Made by a program: the position numbers and the translations under genes. Below, piece by piece: positions 7,821 to 17,832 of a stretch of DNA of 53,264 nucleotides; position 1 is the first letter of the stretch; every line of letters starts with the position of its first letter. The stretch is from Candidatus Eiseniibacteriota bacterium. GTDB lineage: Bacteria > Eisenbacteria > RBG-16-71-46. The stretch covers positions 1 through 53,264 of the forward strand of contig JACRIW010000033.1 in the NCBI GenBank assembly GCA_016215625.1, read 5' to 3'. The notes beneath the pieces are model-generated. The model was not told the origin of the DNA. It saw nothing but the letters and a program-made list of their open reading frames with translations, and did no database searches.

Positions 7821-8647
7821 TCACCGTGTGCGGCGCCGGTGGCGCGGTCTGCGCCACCGTGGAGCACGCGCCGCTCACGCCGCGTCACCGCGGCCTGCGC
7901 ATCACGTGGGTCGAGGGCGAGACCGGCGTGCCGTCCGCGGACACCTGGTACGAGGTGTTCGCGCGCGAGCTCGCGGACGCTTCGACCTCGGGAGTCCGCC
8001 TGCTGGGTACGCGGCTCGTGACGGCGCGCTCCGGTGACGAAGCGGGACTCGCGCCACGCCGGGCGGCCTGCCAGCGCGAGGCGCTGCAGCGGCTCGGCTT
8101 CTCGCCGGCGGAGGAGCGCCTCGAGTACGTGCTGCCGCTCGCCGAGGCGATCGCCTCGCTCACGGCCGTCGCGCGCGAGCGCCGTCTCGCCTGGCGCTCG
8201 GTCGCGAGCGTGCCGGGGCCGGAGCTCGAGGCCGTCGCTGCGCTGCTCACGCGCGCGGCGGAGGGCGACCCCGATCACGACCCTTCGGACGACGCGCTCG
8301 CGATGCTGCTGCAGCGCACGAAGGACGCGGGCGCCCTGCAGTCTTCCGAATGCGTGCAGGTCGGCGCGCTCGACGGCCGTGACGCCGTCGTCGTGCTCCC
8401 GAGCTACCGTCCCGCGACCGGCGTCGGCAGCCTGTTCTATCTCGCGGTCGCACCGGAAGCGCGCGGCAACGGTCTCGCCGCCGAAGCGCTCATGCACGCG
8501 CTCGTCGTGCTCGCCGCGATGGGCGCTCGCACGTACCACGAAGGCACCGCCGCGGCGAACGCTCCCGCGCGGCGCCTGCTCGCGCACCTCGCGGCCGAAC
8601 CCACGCTCACGATCGAGCAGTGGCGCTTCGAGATCCCGATCGACTGA
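7817..8647 (+). CDS. GNAT family N-acetyltransferase with N-terminal extension
   Basis: 276 residues. The C-terminal half is a GNAT domain, with LFYLAVAPEARGNGLAAEALMHALVVL carrying the acetyl-CoA-binding loop and ANAPARRLLAHL the following helix. The N-terminal half (about 130 residues, starting with strands ITVCGAGGAVCATVEH and a LRITWVEGE strand) looks like a degenerate second acetyltransferase-type domain or a substrate domain. The acceptor is unknown. The start is the GTG at 7817, which overlaps the asparaginase stop; this tight coupling suggests a shared pathway, for instance modification of an amino acid or amine. Confidence 0.8.
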   Translation: MITVCGAGGAVCATVEHAPLTPRHRGLRITWVEGETGVPSADTWYEVFARELADASTSGVRLLGTRLVTARSGDEAGLAPRRAACQREALQRLGFSPAEERLEYVLPLAEAIASLTAVARERRLAWRSVASVPGPELEAVAALLTRAAEGDPDHDPSDDALAMLLQRTKDAGALQSSECVQVGALDGRDAVVVLPSYRPATGVGSLFYLAVAPEARGNGLAAEALMHALVVLAAMGARTYHEGTAAANAPARRLLAHLAAEPTLTIEQWRFEIPID

Positions 8648-8852
8648 TTCGGTCAGGCGCGAGTCCAGCGTCTGTCCGGGAGAAGTCCGGTGGTGTGCTC
8701 GCGACGCGGGCCGAGCGGCGTTCGTCGCCGTCTCGTGCGCGTTCGTCGAGGTCGTCCACACGGCCGCGCCCATGGGGAGGACCATTCGTGCACGGCCAAC
8801 GCGCGTGGCCGATCGTTCCGGCCGTCGACCATCCCGACCTGGAGGAACACGC

Positions 8853-9302
8853 ATGATCAAGAAGATCGTCGCATCGTCCGCCGCCGTGTTGATGCTCGCG
8901 CTCGCCGTACCGGCGTTCGCCGGCGGAGCGCACTGCTCGGGCGGAAAGAGCGCCATGGCTTGGAACGGCGCCTGCCTGCAGCGCACGGCTTCGGGCGCGG
9001 TCTCCGTCGCCGAAGTCGCCGCGGGAAGCCCTGCGGCGAAGGCGGGGCTGAAGGCCGGCGACATCGTGCTCGCCGTGAACGGCAAGGAACTCTCGGGCGG
9101 CAAGTGCGCCGCCTCGTGCTCCGCGGGCGCGTCGTGTGCGCCCGGCTCGCAGGTCACCTACACCGTGCGCCGCGACGGCGCGAAGAAGGACCTGAAGTTC
9201 ACGCTCGTGCCCATGCCCGAAGCGGCCACGCAGAAGTACGCGAGCCGTGAGGGCGCGTTCGACGCGACGCTGGCGGCGATGGTGCTGCCCGCGGCTCGCT
9301 GA
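8853..9302 (+). CDS. Secreted PDZ-domain protein, cysteine-rich
   Basis: A 149-residue exported protein with a signal peptide (MIKKIVASSAAVLMLALAVP..AFA). The PDZ fold is recognisable from VAEVAAGSPAAKAGLKAGDIVLAVNGKEL and the final strand KDLKFTLVPMP. Unusually, the PDZ loop after the second strand contains a cysteine-rich insert (CAASCSAGASCAPG), and there are further cysteines at C31 and C43; these could form disulfides or bind a metal. There is no protease domain, so it probably acts as a periplasmic peptide-binding adaptor. ATG at 8853 follows a perfect GGAGGAA (8841-8847). The 205 bases upstream (8648-8852) hold no gene that I can support. Confidence 0.85.
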   Translation: MIKKIVASSAAVLMLALAVPAFAGGAHCSGGKSAMAWNGACLQRTASGAVSVAEVAAGSPAAKAGLKAGDIVLAVNGKELSGGKCAASCSAGASCAPGSQVTYTVRRDGAKKDLKFTLVPMPEAATQKYASREGAFDATLAAMVLPAAR

Positions 9303-9333
9303 CGTTCGATCACGCTGCACCACCCGAAGACGA

Positions 9334-9363
9334 AAGAGCCGGGGCGATGGCGCCCCGGCTCTT
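9334..9363. terminator. Bidirectional terminator between PDZ gene and pot operon
   Basis: A 13-bp perfect stem (AAGAGCCGGGGCG with CGCCCCGGCTCTT) closes loop ATGG and is followed by CGTGTCT on the plus strand and by TTTCGTC on the minus strand. It lies between convergent genes (stop at 9302 plus, stop at 9383 minus), so it can serve both. Confidence 0.88.
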
Positions 9364-9382
9364 CGTGTCTCGTGCGGCGGGA

Positions 9383-10663
9383 CTACTGCGCGAGCTTGCC
9401 CGAGAACTTCCAGGACAGCGCGGCGAACAGCTGCATCGAGTTCTCGGAACCGAACTCGACCTTCGCGGCGTCGAGCGGCATCGCGTACGCGCCCATGACC
9501 CACGCACTGAGGCCGTGCGGAAGTTCCTGGTCGACGACGGCGTCGAACTCGTAGGCGAACGGCGAGTCCCCCTCGGTCTCGACGCGGTCGAACCGGTGCG
9601 CGAGCACGCGGAAGCCCGTGCCCTCGCGCGGCGTGAGGCCGACCTGGGCGAGGAGCGTGCGCATGTTGCTCGAAGTGAGCACCGTGCTGCCGAGCAGGTC
9701 GCCCACGTACCAGTTCGACCAGTCGGACCAGCCGAACTGCCACGGGTCGTACCCCTCGTCCTCGGTGTCCGTCGCCGGATCGTCGCCGGAGAACCAGAAG
9801 CCCTGCAGCTTCACGGTCGGCTTGAAGCGGCCCTCGCCGGTCCAGACGACCTCGGCATGGCCACCACGGCCCGAGAGATCGACGTCGCCCATCGAGCCGC
9901 CTTCGAACACGAACTCGCCGCCGATCACCCACGGGCCCCGCGTGCTCGAGCCGCGGACCGTGACGGCGAACGGGGTCCTGTCGGTCTTCGTCTCGTCCAT
10001 GCGGACGAAGCCGAGCGCGAGGTCGTTGCCCTCCGAGGGCGTCCAGCCGAACTCGCCGCCCGCGAGGAACCCTTCGAGCGGATCGCCGGGATCGCCGAAC
10101 GACGGCGAGACGTCGAACGCGAACGCCGTCGCGTGGTGCGGCCCCTGCGTCCAGTTCGCGCTCACGCCGTCGTAGAACGCCAGCGGGATGTTCCAGAGCG
10201 CCGCGCGGTGGTCGTAGTAGCCGTCGGCGATCAGGAACCCGTCGCCGAGCGTGAAGCTTTGCCGGCCGATCGTGAAGCCGAAACCCGATTCGCCGGCGTT
10301 CGGCACGACGAGCGCGAGCTGGTCGAGCAGGCCGTCGTTCTCGTCCTGCGTCCCGAAATAGTCCGTGCCCTGCGTGCGCATGACCACGCCGCCGGCGGTG
10401 ACGTGCGCGCCCTTGCCGAAGCCGTAGAAGACGCGTGCGCGAGCGAAGCCTTCGCTCCAGTCGAAGCTCGAATCGGGCGTGAACCAGGCGCCCTTCACGT
10501 GGTGGTTCGAGGCCGTCGCCTCGAGCGCGTACGACAGGCCCGCGGGAACGGAATCGTCTTCCTCCGCCTCCGCGGCCGGCTCGTCGGCCCTCGCCGCCGT
10601 GGCGGCCGCGAGCAGGAGTGCGAGCAGCCAGACGGCGATGCTTCGCTGCTTGTGAGTGAACAT
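9383..10663 (-). CDS. Outer-membrane beta-barrel, alginate-export/porin-like
   Basis: A 426-residue protein with a signal peptide (MFTHKQRSIAVWLLALLLAAATAARA) and alternating-residue beta strands throughout, ending in an aromatic strand LFAALSWKFSGKLAQ. The central GRQSFTLGDGFLIADGYYDHRAALWN motif resembles the alginate-export (AlgE-like) family of outer-membrane channels. The final residue is Gln, not the usual Phe, so the barrel may end a little earlier in the sequence (WKF). The gene starts 12 bases after potD, in the same orientation and without a terminator between, so it is the last gene of the polyamine operon and a good candidate for the outer-membrane entry channel for the ligand. 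The ATG at 10663 follows CAGGGAG. Confidence 0.83.
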   Translation of the reverse strand: MFTHKQRSIAVWLLALLLAAATAARADEPAAEAEEDDSVPAGLSYALEATASNHHVKGAWFTPDSSFDWSEGFARARVFYGFGKGAHVTAGGVVMRTQGTDYFGTQDENDGLLDQLALVVPNAGESGFGFTIGRQSFTLGDGFLIADGYYDHRAALWNIPLAFYDGVSANWTQGPHHATAFAFDVSPSFGDPGDPLEGFLAGGEFGWTPSEGNDLALGFVRMDETKTDRTPFAVTVRGSSTRGPWVIGGEFVFEGGSMGDVDLSGRGGHAEVVWTGEGRFKPTVKLQGFWFSGDDPATDTEDEGYDPWQFGWSDWSNWYVGDLLGSTVLTSSNMRTLLAQVGLTPREGTGFRVLAHRFDRVETEGDSPFAYEFDAVVDQELPHGLSAWVMGAYAMPLDAAKVEFGSENSMQLFAALSWKFSGKLAQ

Positions 10664-10675
10664 GTGGTCTCCCTG

Positions 10676-11716
10676 TTACTGCGCGGCCTTGATCTGGTCC
10701 CAGACGCGAGTGTACTTGGCGTTGTCCGCTCCGAGGTCGCGGATGACTTCACACTTCGCCCGCACCTCCGGCGACAGCCGGACCGCGGGGTTGTTCATGA
10801 ACTCGGCGGGCAGCAGCGCGTAGGCCGCGGAGTTCGGGCACAGGTAGCTGATGAACTCGCTGTTCTCCGCCGCCACGGCGGGGTCGTGCAGGAAGTCGAT
10901 GAACGCGTGCGCGAGCGCCGGCTGCTTCGAGTCCTTGAGGATCACGAGGTCGTCGCAGGCGATCGACAGCCCTTCGGCGGGTGCGAGGAACGCGATGTCC
11001 GCGTTTTCGGACTGCGCCTGCAGCAGGTCGCCGCTGTAGCCGTGCACGAGCAGGAACTCGCCCGACGCGATGCCGCCCTTGTACTGCTCGTTCTCGAACT
11101 TCGCGAGGTTCTTCTTCCAGCGGATCACCACGTCCCGCGCGGCGTCGAGCTCGGCGTCGTCCGTGGTGTTGAGGCTGTAGCCGAGGAACTTCAGCGCGGC
11201 GCCGATCGTCTCACGCATGTCGTTCAGCATGGTCATGCGGCCCTTGAGATCGGCGCGGTCGAGCATCGCCCACGTGGGCTTCGCGTCCTTCACCTTGGAC
11301 TTCAGGTAGGCGAGACCTGTGTTCGTGAGCATGTACGGCACGCTGTGCGCCATGGACGAATCGATCGCGAGCGTCAGGTACTCGGCGTCCACGTTGCGCG
11401 TGTTCGGAAGCAGCGCGTGATCGAGGTCGAGCAGCATGCCCTGCTGCGCCATGATCGCGACCTGGTAGCTCGACGGCGTCACGACGTCGTAGCCGGAGGC
11501 GCCGGCCTTGAGCTTCGCGTACATGGATTCGTTCGAGTCGAACGTGTCGATCACGATCCGGCAGCCGTGCTCCTTCTCGAAGCGTTGCACGAGTTCCGGC
11601 TTCACGTAGTCCGCCCACGTGTACACGTGGAGCGTGGGTGCTTCCTTCTTCGCGCAGCCGGCGAGCATCGCGGCGGCGGCGCACAGAAGAAGCACGCGGG
11701 AGAGGAGTCGATTCAC
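10676..11716 (-). CDS. potD: Spermidine/putrescine ABC transporter, substrate-binding lipoprotein
   Basis: A 346-residue periplasmic binding protein of the PotD/PotF class. After the lipobox LAGC (residues about 17-20, so Cys20 is the lipidated residue) comes LHVYTWADYVKPELVQRFE, the family-specific start, followed by DVVTPSSYQVAIMAQQGMLLDLD, VPYMLTNTGLAY and VHGYSGDLLQA. It delivers polyamines to the PotB-PotC permease. In most proteobacteria PotD is soluble; here it appears anchored as a lipoprotein. The GTG start at 11716 overlaps the potC stop (GTGA), so translation is coupled. The start also places a cleavable lipoprotein signal immediately downstream. Confidence 0.95.
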   Translation of the reverse strand: MNRLLSRVLLLCAAAAMLAGCAKKEAPTLHVYTWADYVKPELVQRFEKEHGCRIVIDTFDSNESMYAKLKAGASGYDVVTPSSYQVAIMAQQGMLLDLDHALLPNTRNVDAEYLTLAIDSSMAHSVPYMLTNTGLAYLKSKVKDAKPTWAMLDRADLKGRMTMLNDMRETIGAALKFLGYSLNTTDDAELDAARDVVIRWKKNLAKFENEQYKGGIASGEFLLVHGYSGDLLQAQSENADIAFLAPAEGLSIACDDLVILKDSKQPALAHAFIDFLHDPAVAAENSEFISYLCPNSAAYALLPAEFMNNPAVRLSPEVRAKCEVIRDLGADNAKYTRVWDQIKAAQ

Positions 11717-12483
11717 CGGGCCTCCTTGAGCAGGCGCTGGCTGAGCCAGACCGTCGTGGTGGTGAGGGCGAGCAGCAGCGTGGAAAGCGCGTTGATGAGC
11801 GGCGGCGAGCCGTGCTTGATCATGCTGTAGATGCGCAGCGGCAGCGTGGTCGTGCCGGGGCCGGCCGTGAAGAACGTGATCACGAAGTCGTCCACGGACA
11901 GCGTGAACGCGAGCAGCGCGCCGGCGGCGATGCCGGGCGCGAGCAACGGGAGCACGACGTCGCGCGCGGCCACCCAGGGAGAGGCGCCGAGATCCTGCGC
12001 GGCCTCGACGAGCGACCAGTCGAAGTCCTGCAGCCGTCCGAGCACGACCATGGCCACGTAGCTCACGCAGAACGTCACGTGCGCGAGCACGATGGTGACG
12101 TAGCTCAGCTCGACCCCGAGCGCGACGAAGAACAGCAGCAGGCTGATGCCGAGCAGGATCTCCGGGATCACGAGCGGCGCGTACACGAGCAGGTAGTGCG
12201 CGTCCTGGAGCCGGCTGCGGTAGCGGTCGAGCGCGAACGCCGCCGTCGTCCCGAGCACGGTGGAGCCGACGGTGGCGAGCACCGCGATCGTGAACGTGTT
12301 GCCGAGCGCGTGCCAGATGTCCGGGGAGGCGAGCAGCTTGCGATACCACTGCAGCGTGAAGCCGTTCCACTCGCCGCCGAAACGCGACGCGTTGAACGAG
12401 TTCACGACGAGCACGACGATCGGCAGGTAGAAGAACGCCAGCACGGCGGCCGTGATCACGAACGGCGTGACGCTGCGCTTCAC
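11713..12483 (-). CDS. potC: Spermidine/putrescine ABC transporter permease PotC
   Basis: A 256-residue inner-membrane permease with six predicted helices. The conserved cytoplasmic loop that contacts the ATPase is VEAAQDLGASPWVAARDVVLPLLAPGIAAGALLAF, the EAA motif typical of MalF/PotC-type permeases. It works with PotB to form the translocation pore. The GTG start at 12483 overlaps the stop of potB (GTGA at 12480-12483), and its own stop overlaps the potD start, so B, C and D are translationally linked. Sequence elements VKRSVTPFVITAAVLAFFYLPIVVLVV identify the first transmembrane helix. Confidence 0.95.
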   Translation of the reverse strand: MKRSVTPFVITAAVLAFFYLPIVVLVVNSFNASRFGGEWNGFTLQWYRKLLASPDIWHALGNTFTIAVLATVGSTVLGTTAAFALDRYRSRLQDAHYLLVYAPLVIPEILLGISLLLFFVALGVELSYVTIVLAHVTFCVSYVAMVVLGRLQDFDWSLVEAAQDLGASPWVAARDVVLPLLAPGIAAGALLAFTLSVDDFVITFFTAGPGTTTLPLRIYSMIKHGSPPLINALSTLLLALTTTTVWLSQRLLKEAR

Positions 12484-13347
12484 GGCTTCACCTGCGCCGA
12501 GCGGTCGCCGCGGCGCGAGAGCGTGATCGCGAGCACCGACGGCACCAGCACGGCGAGGGCGAGCAGCGCCGAGAGCGCGCTCGCGTGCGGCAGGTTGCGG
12601 TCGGAGAACGTGCGCTGCGCGATCTTGTTGCCGAGCATCTCGCTCGTCGGGCCGCCGACGAGGTCCGGCACGACGTACGAGCCGAGGGCGGGAATGAGCG
12701 TCACGAGCGTCGCCGTGAGCAGCCCGCGCCGGATGCCGGGCAGGAACACAATCCAGAACGCGCGGAACGGGCCCGCGCCGAGGTCGCGCGCCGCCTCGAG
12801 CAGGCGGAAGTCGAACTTCTCCGCCGCGGCGTACAGCGGCAGGATCGCGAACGGCAGCTCCGTGTAGACGAGCACGAGCAGGACGGCGCCCGAGTGGTAG
12901 AGGAGCGAGCCGTCCGCGGGCACGAGGTGGAGCGCCGCGAGCGCGTGCTTGAGCGGACCCTCCGGGTGCAGCACGACCTTCCACGCGAAGATGCGCACGA
13001 GGAAGCTCGTCCAGAACGGCACGATGATCGCGAGCACGAGCAGCGGCCGCCAGCGCTGCGCCACACGCGCCATGTAGTACGCGGTCGGGGTCGCGAGCAC
13101 GAGGCACGCCACGGTCGTCACCACGGACAGCCACACGGTGCGCCAGAGGATCGCCGGGTAGTTCGGGTCCCCGAGGCTGGCGAGCGTGTGCAGCGTCCAT
13201 CCGGCGCCGATGCCGCCGAAGGGGTCCGACGGCTTGAATGCGATCGCGAAGACGATCGCCGCCGGAATGGTGAACAGCACGACGAGCCACAGGAACGACG
13301 GCAGCGTGATCCAGGGTTCGTGCCGGCGCTCGAGCAGGCCGCGTGTC

Positions 13348-13355
<8 letters not shown>
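12480..13355 (-). CDS. potB: Spermidine/putrescine ABC transporter permease PotB
   Basis: 291 residues with six hydrophobic segments (first helix FLWLVVLFTIPAAIVFAIAF) and an EAA loop LLEAARDLGAGPFRAFWIVFLPGIRRGLL. It pairs with PotC to form the polyamine-translocating channel driven by PotA. The GTG start at 13355 lies inside the last codons of potA (8-base overlap, 13348-13355), which indicates tightly coupled synthesis. Its stop overlaps potC by four bases. Length and architecture are normal for the family. Confidence 0.95.
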
Positions 13356-14529
<1,174 letters not shown>

Positions 14530-14618
14530 GGCCGGAAGCGGCTCTCCCTGGCTCGGTGCGGCGTGAGATGCGGCGGGCCAGTGCCGGAAGTTAGAGGCAA
14601 GCACCGCGTCCGACAAGC

Positions 14619-14624
14619 TACACT
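14619..14624 (+). promoter_or_regulatory. Candidate -10 element of aceK (near-leaderless)
   Basis: TACACT lies 10 bases before the aceK ATG. No Shine-Dalgarno sequence is present, so the transcript may start within a few bases of the start codon. No convincing -35 box is visible. This is inference from spacing and from the same arrangement at other SD-less genes in the window. Confidence 0.4.
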
Positions 14625-14634
14625 CGCGCCCGAC

Positions 14635-16359
14635 ATGAACCGATCCGCCGCTTCTCCGCTGGCGCACGAAGCCGCCGAAGTCATCGCCGAGGCGTTCCTC
14701 GGCTATCGCAGCCGCTTCCGCACGCTCTCGCGCGCGGCGCGGCAGCACTTCCAGCACGCCGACTGGCACGCGATGCAGCGCGATTCGAGCCGGCGGCTCG
14801 ACCTCTACAACGACGCGGTGAACGGCGCGCTCACGGGCCTGCGCGACATCCTCGGCGAGCGATTCTCCGACCGGCCCACGTGGACCGCCGTACGCGCCGC
14901 CTTCGAGGCGCGCGTCGGCGAGCGTCCGGACGAGGAGCTGGCCGAGACGTTCTTCAACTCGGCGGTCCGGCGCGTGTTCCACACCGTGGGCGTGGCGCCC
15001 GACGTCGAGTTCGTGGCCTCTTCGGCGGCGCCGGCCGAGCATCGCCCACCCTGGAGCCACACACGCGTGCACGAGCGCTCGGGGCCGCTCGCCGAAGCGT
15101 TCCGCGAGGTGCTGCTCGGCGCGGGCTTCGACGCGCCGTGGGACGATCTCGAGGGCGACTGCGCGCGCCTCGCCGAGGCGGTGAAGCCGCACCTCACGCC
15201 GGGCCGCGTGCGCGCGATCGAGGTCGTCCGCGCGCCGTTCTTCCGCGGCAAGGGGGCGTACGTCGCCGGGCAGCTGCACGCCGAAGACGGCTCCGTTCCC
15301 CTCGTGATCGCGCTGCTCAACCGCGGCGGCCGCATCGTGGTGGACGCCGCTCTGTTCACCGAGAACGACGTGAGCGTCGTGTTCTCGTTCGCGCGCTCGT
15401 ACTTCTTCGTCGAGGTGGACGACCCGCGCGAGATGGTGGACTGGCTGCACACGCTCATGCCGCGCAAGCCGGCGAGCGACCTGTGGAACTCGCTCGGCTT
15501 CCACCGTCACGGCAAGACCGAGCTCTTCCGTTCGCTGCTCGCGCACCTGAACGCGACGGACGAGAAGTTCGTGGTCGCCCCCGGCAAACGCGGCATGGTC
15601 ATGGCCGTGTTCGTGCTGCCCGGATTCGACGTCGTGTTCAAGGTGATCCGCGACCGCTTCGAGTTCCCGAAGACCGTCACGCACGCGCAGGTGCGCGAGA
15701 AGTACGACATCGTCTACCGCCACGACCGCGCCGGGCGCCTCGTGGACGCGCAGCGCTTCGAGCACCTCGAGTTCCCCGCCGACCGCTTCGAGCCCGCGCT
15801 GCTCGAGGAACTGCTCACGAGCACGTCGGAGACCGTGCGGCTCGAGGGCGACCGCGTCGTGATCGCGCACCTGTACACCGAACGCCGTCTCGTGCCGCTC
15901 GACGTGTTCCTCGAGACGGCGGCGCCCGAGGCCGCGCGCGACGCCGTCGTGGACTACGGGCAGGCGCTCAAGGACCTCGCCGCGACGAACATCTTTCCGG
16001 GCGACATGCTGCTCAAGAACTTCGGCGTCACGCGGCACGGACGGCTCGTGTTCTACGACTACGACGAGCTGTGCCTGGTCACCGAATGCCGCTTCCGCGA
16101 CCTGCCCACGGCGTCCGGGGGCGACGAGGAAGTCGCCGCGGAACCGTGGTACTTTGTCGACGAGCGCGACGTCTTCCCGGAGGAGTTCCGCGCGTTCCTG
16201 GGCCTTCGGGGCGAGCTGCTCGCCGCATTCCTCTCCGCGCACGCCGATCTGCTGCGGGCCGACTTCTGGCGCCGCATGCAGGAGCGCGTGCACCGCGGCG
16301 AGGTGATCGAGATCTTCCCGTATCGGCAGTCCAGCCGGCTCCGGCCGGACGCCGATTGA
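14635..16359 (+). CDS. aceK: Isocitrate dehydrogenase kinase/phosphatase
   Basis: A 574-residue bifunctional enzyme that phosphorylates and dephosphorylates isocitrate dehydrogenase, diverting carbon at the isocitrate branch point. The kinase core is readable: KGMVM-like loop (PGKRGMVMAVFVLPG), VFKVIRDRF with the ATP lysine at K336, D371 in the RLVDAQRF segment, then FPGDMLLKNFGVTRHGR with D457 and N462, and FYDYDE with D475. These positions match the numbering I recall for the E. coli enzyme. The N-terminal regulatory domain is complete. It lies 50 bases upstream of icd, its substrate gene; aceA and aceB are not in the window. The start ATG lacks a Shine-Dalgarno site. Confidence 0.96.
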   Translation: MNRSAASPLAHEAAEVIAEAFLGYRSRFRTLSRAARQHFQHADWHAMQRDSSRRLDLYNDAVNGALTGLRDILGERFSDRPTWTAVRAAFEARVGERPDEELAETFFNSAVRRVFHTVGVAPDVEFVASSAAPAEHRPPWSHTRVHERSGPLAEAFREVLLGAGFDAPWDDLEGDCARLAEAVKPHLTPGRVRAIEVVRAPFFRGKGAYVAGQLHAEDGSVPLVIALLNRGGRIVVDAALFTENDVSVVFSFARSYFFVEVDDPREMVDWLHTLMPRKPASDLWNSLGFHRHGKTELFRSLLAHLNATDEKFVVAPGKRGMVMAVFVLPGFDVVFKVIRDRFEFPKTVTHAQVREKYDIVYRHDRAGRLVDAQRFEHLEFPADRFEPALLEELLTSTSETVRLEGDRVVIAHLYTERRLVPLDVFLETAAPEAARDAVVDYGQALKDLAATNIFPGDMLLKNFGVTRHGRLVFYDYDELCLVTECRFRDLPTASGGDEEVAAEPWYFVDERDVFPEEFRAFLGLRGELLAAFLSAHADLLRADFWRRMQERVHRGEVIEIFPYRQSSRLRPDAD

Positions 16360-16409
16360 AACCGCGACCTTCGCCCGTGCGCATCGCGGGCTTTCCGAGG
16401 AGATGACCC

Positions 16410-17690
<1,281 letters not shown>

Positions 17691-17736
17691 GGCCTGGGCG
17701 GGCCGGGGGCCCGCGACGATCGACGTGCGAGAGGGC

Positions 17737-17758
17737 GGCGCCGGGGCGACCCGGCGCC
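17737..17758 (+). terminator. Terminator after icd
   Basis: A perfect 9-bp stem (GGCGCCGGG with CCCGGCGCC) with loop GCGA lies 47 bases after the icd stop and upstream of the convergent histidine-kinase gene. No strong T-run follows. Confidence 0.65.
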
Positions 17759-17832
17759 GTTCGCATTCACGCAGGCGGACCGGAGAACGCGTCGCGGCGA
17801 CCTCCGAGCAGCAAGCGGGCCTTCACTCGAGA

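Noticed and set aside
8648..8852. A small plus-strand gene upstream of the PDZ protein
   Set aside because: The candidate peptides are Arg-rich shadows without a ribosome-binding site; the only clear signal is the GGAGGAA of the PDZ gene.
9347..11830. A plus-strand open frame of 827 codons opposite the barrel and potD genes
   Set aside because: The composition is that of an antisense shadow, and both minus-strand genes have clear family motifs, signal sequences and ribosome-binding sites.
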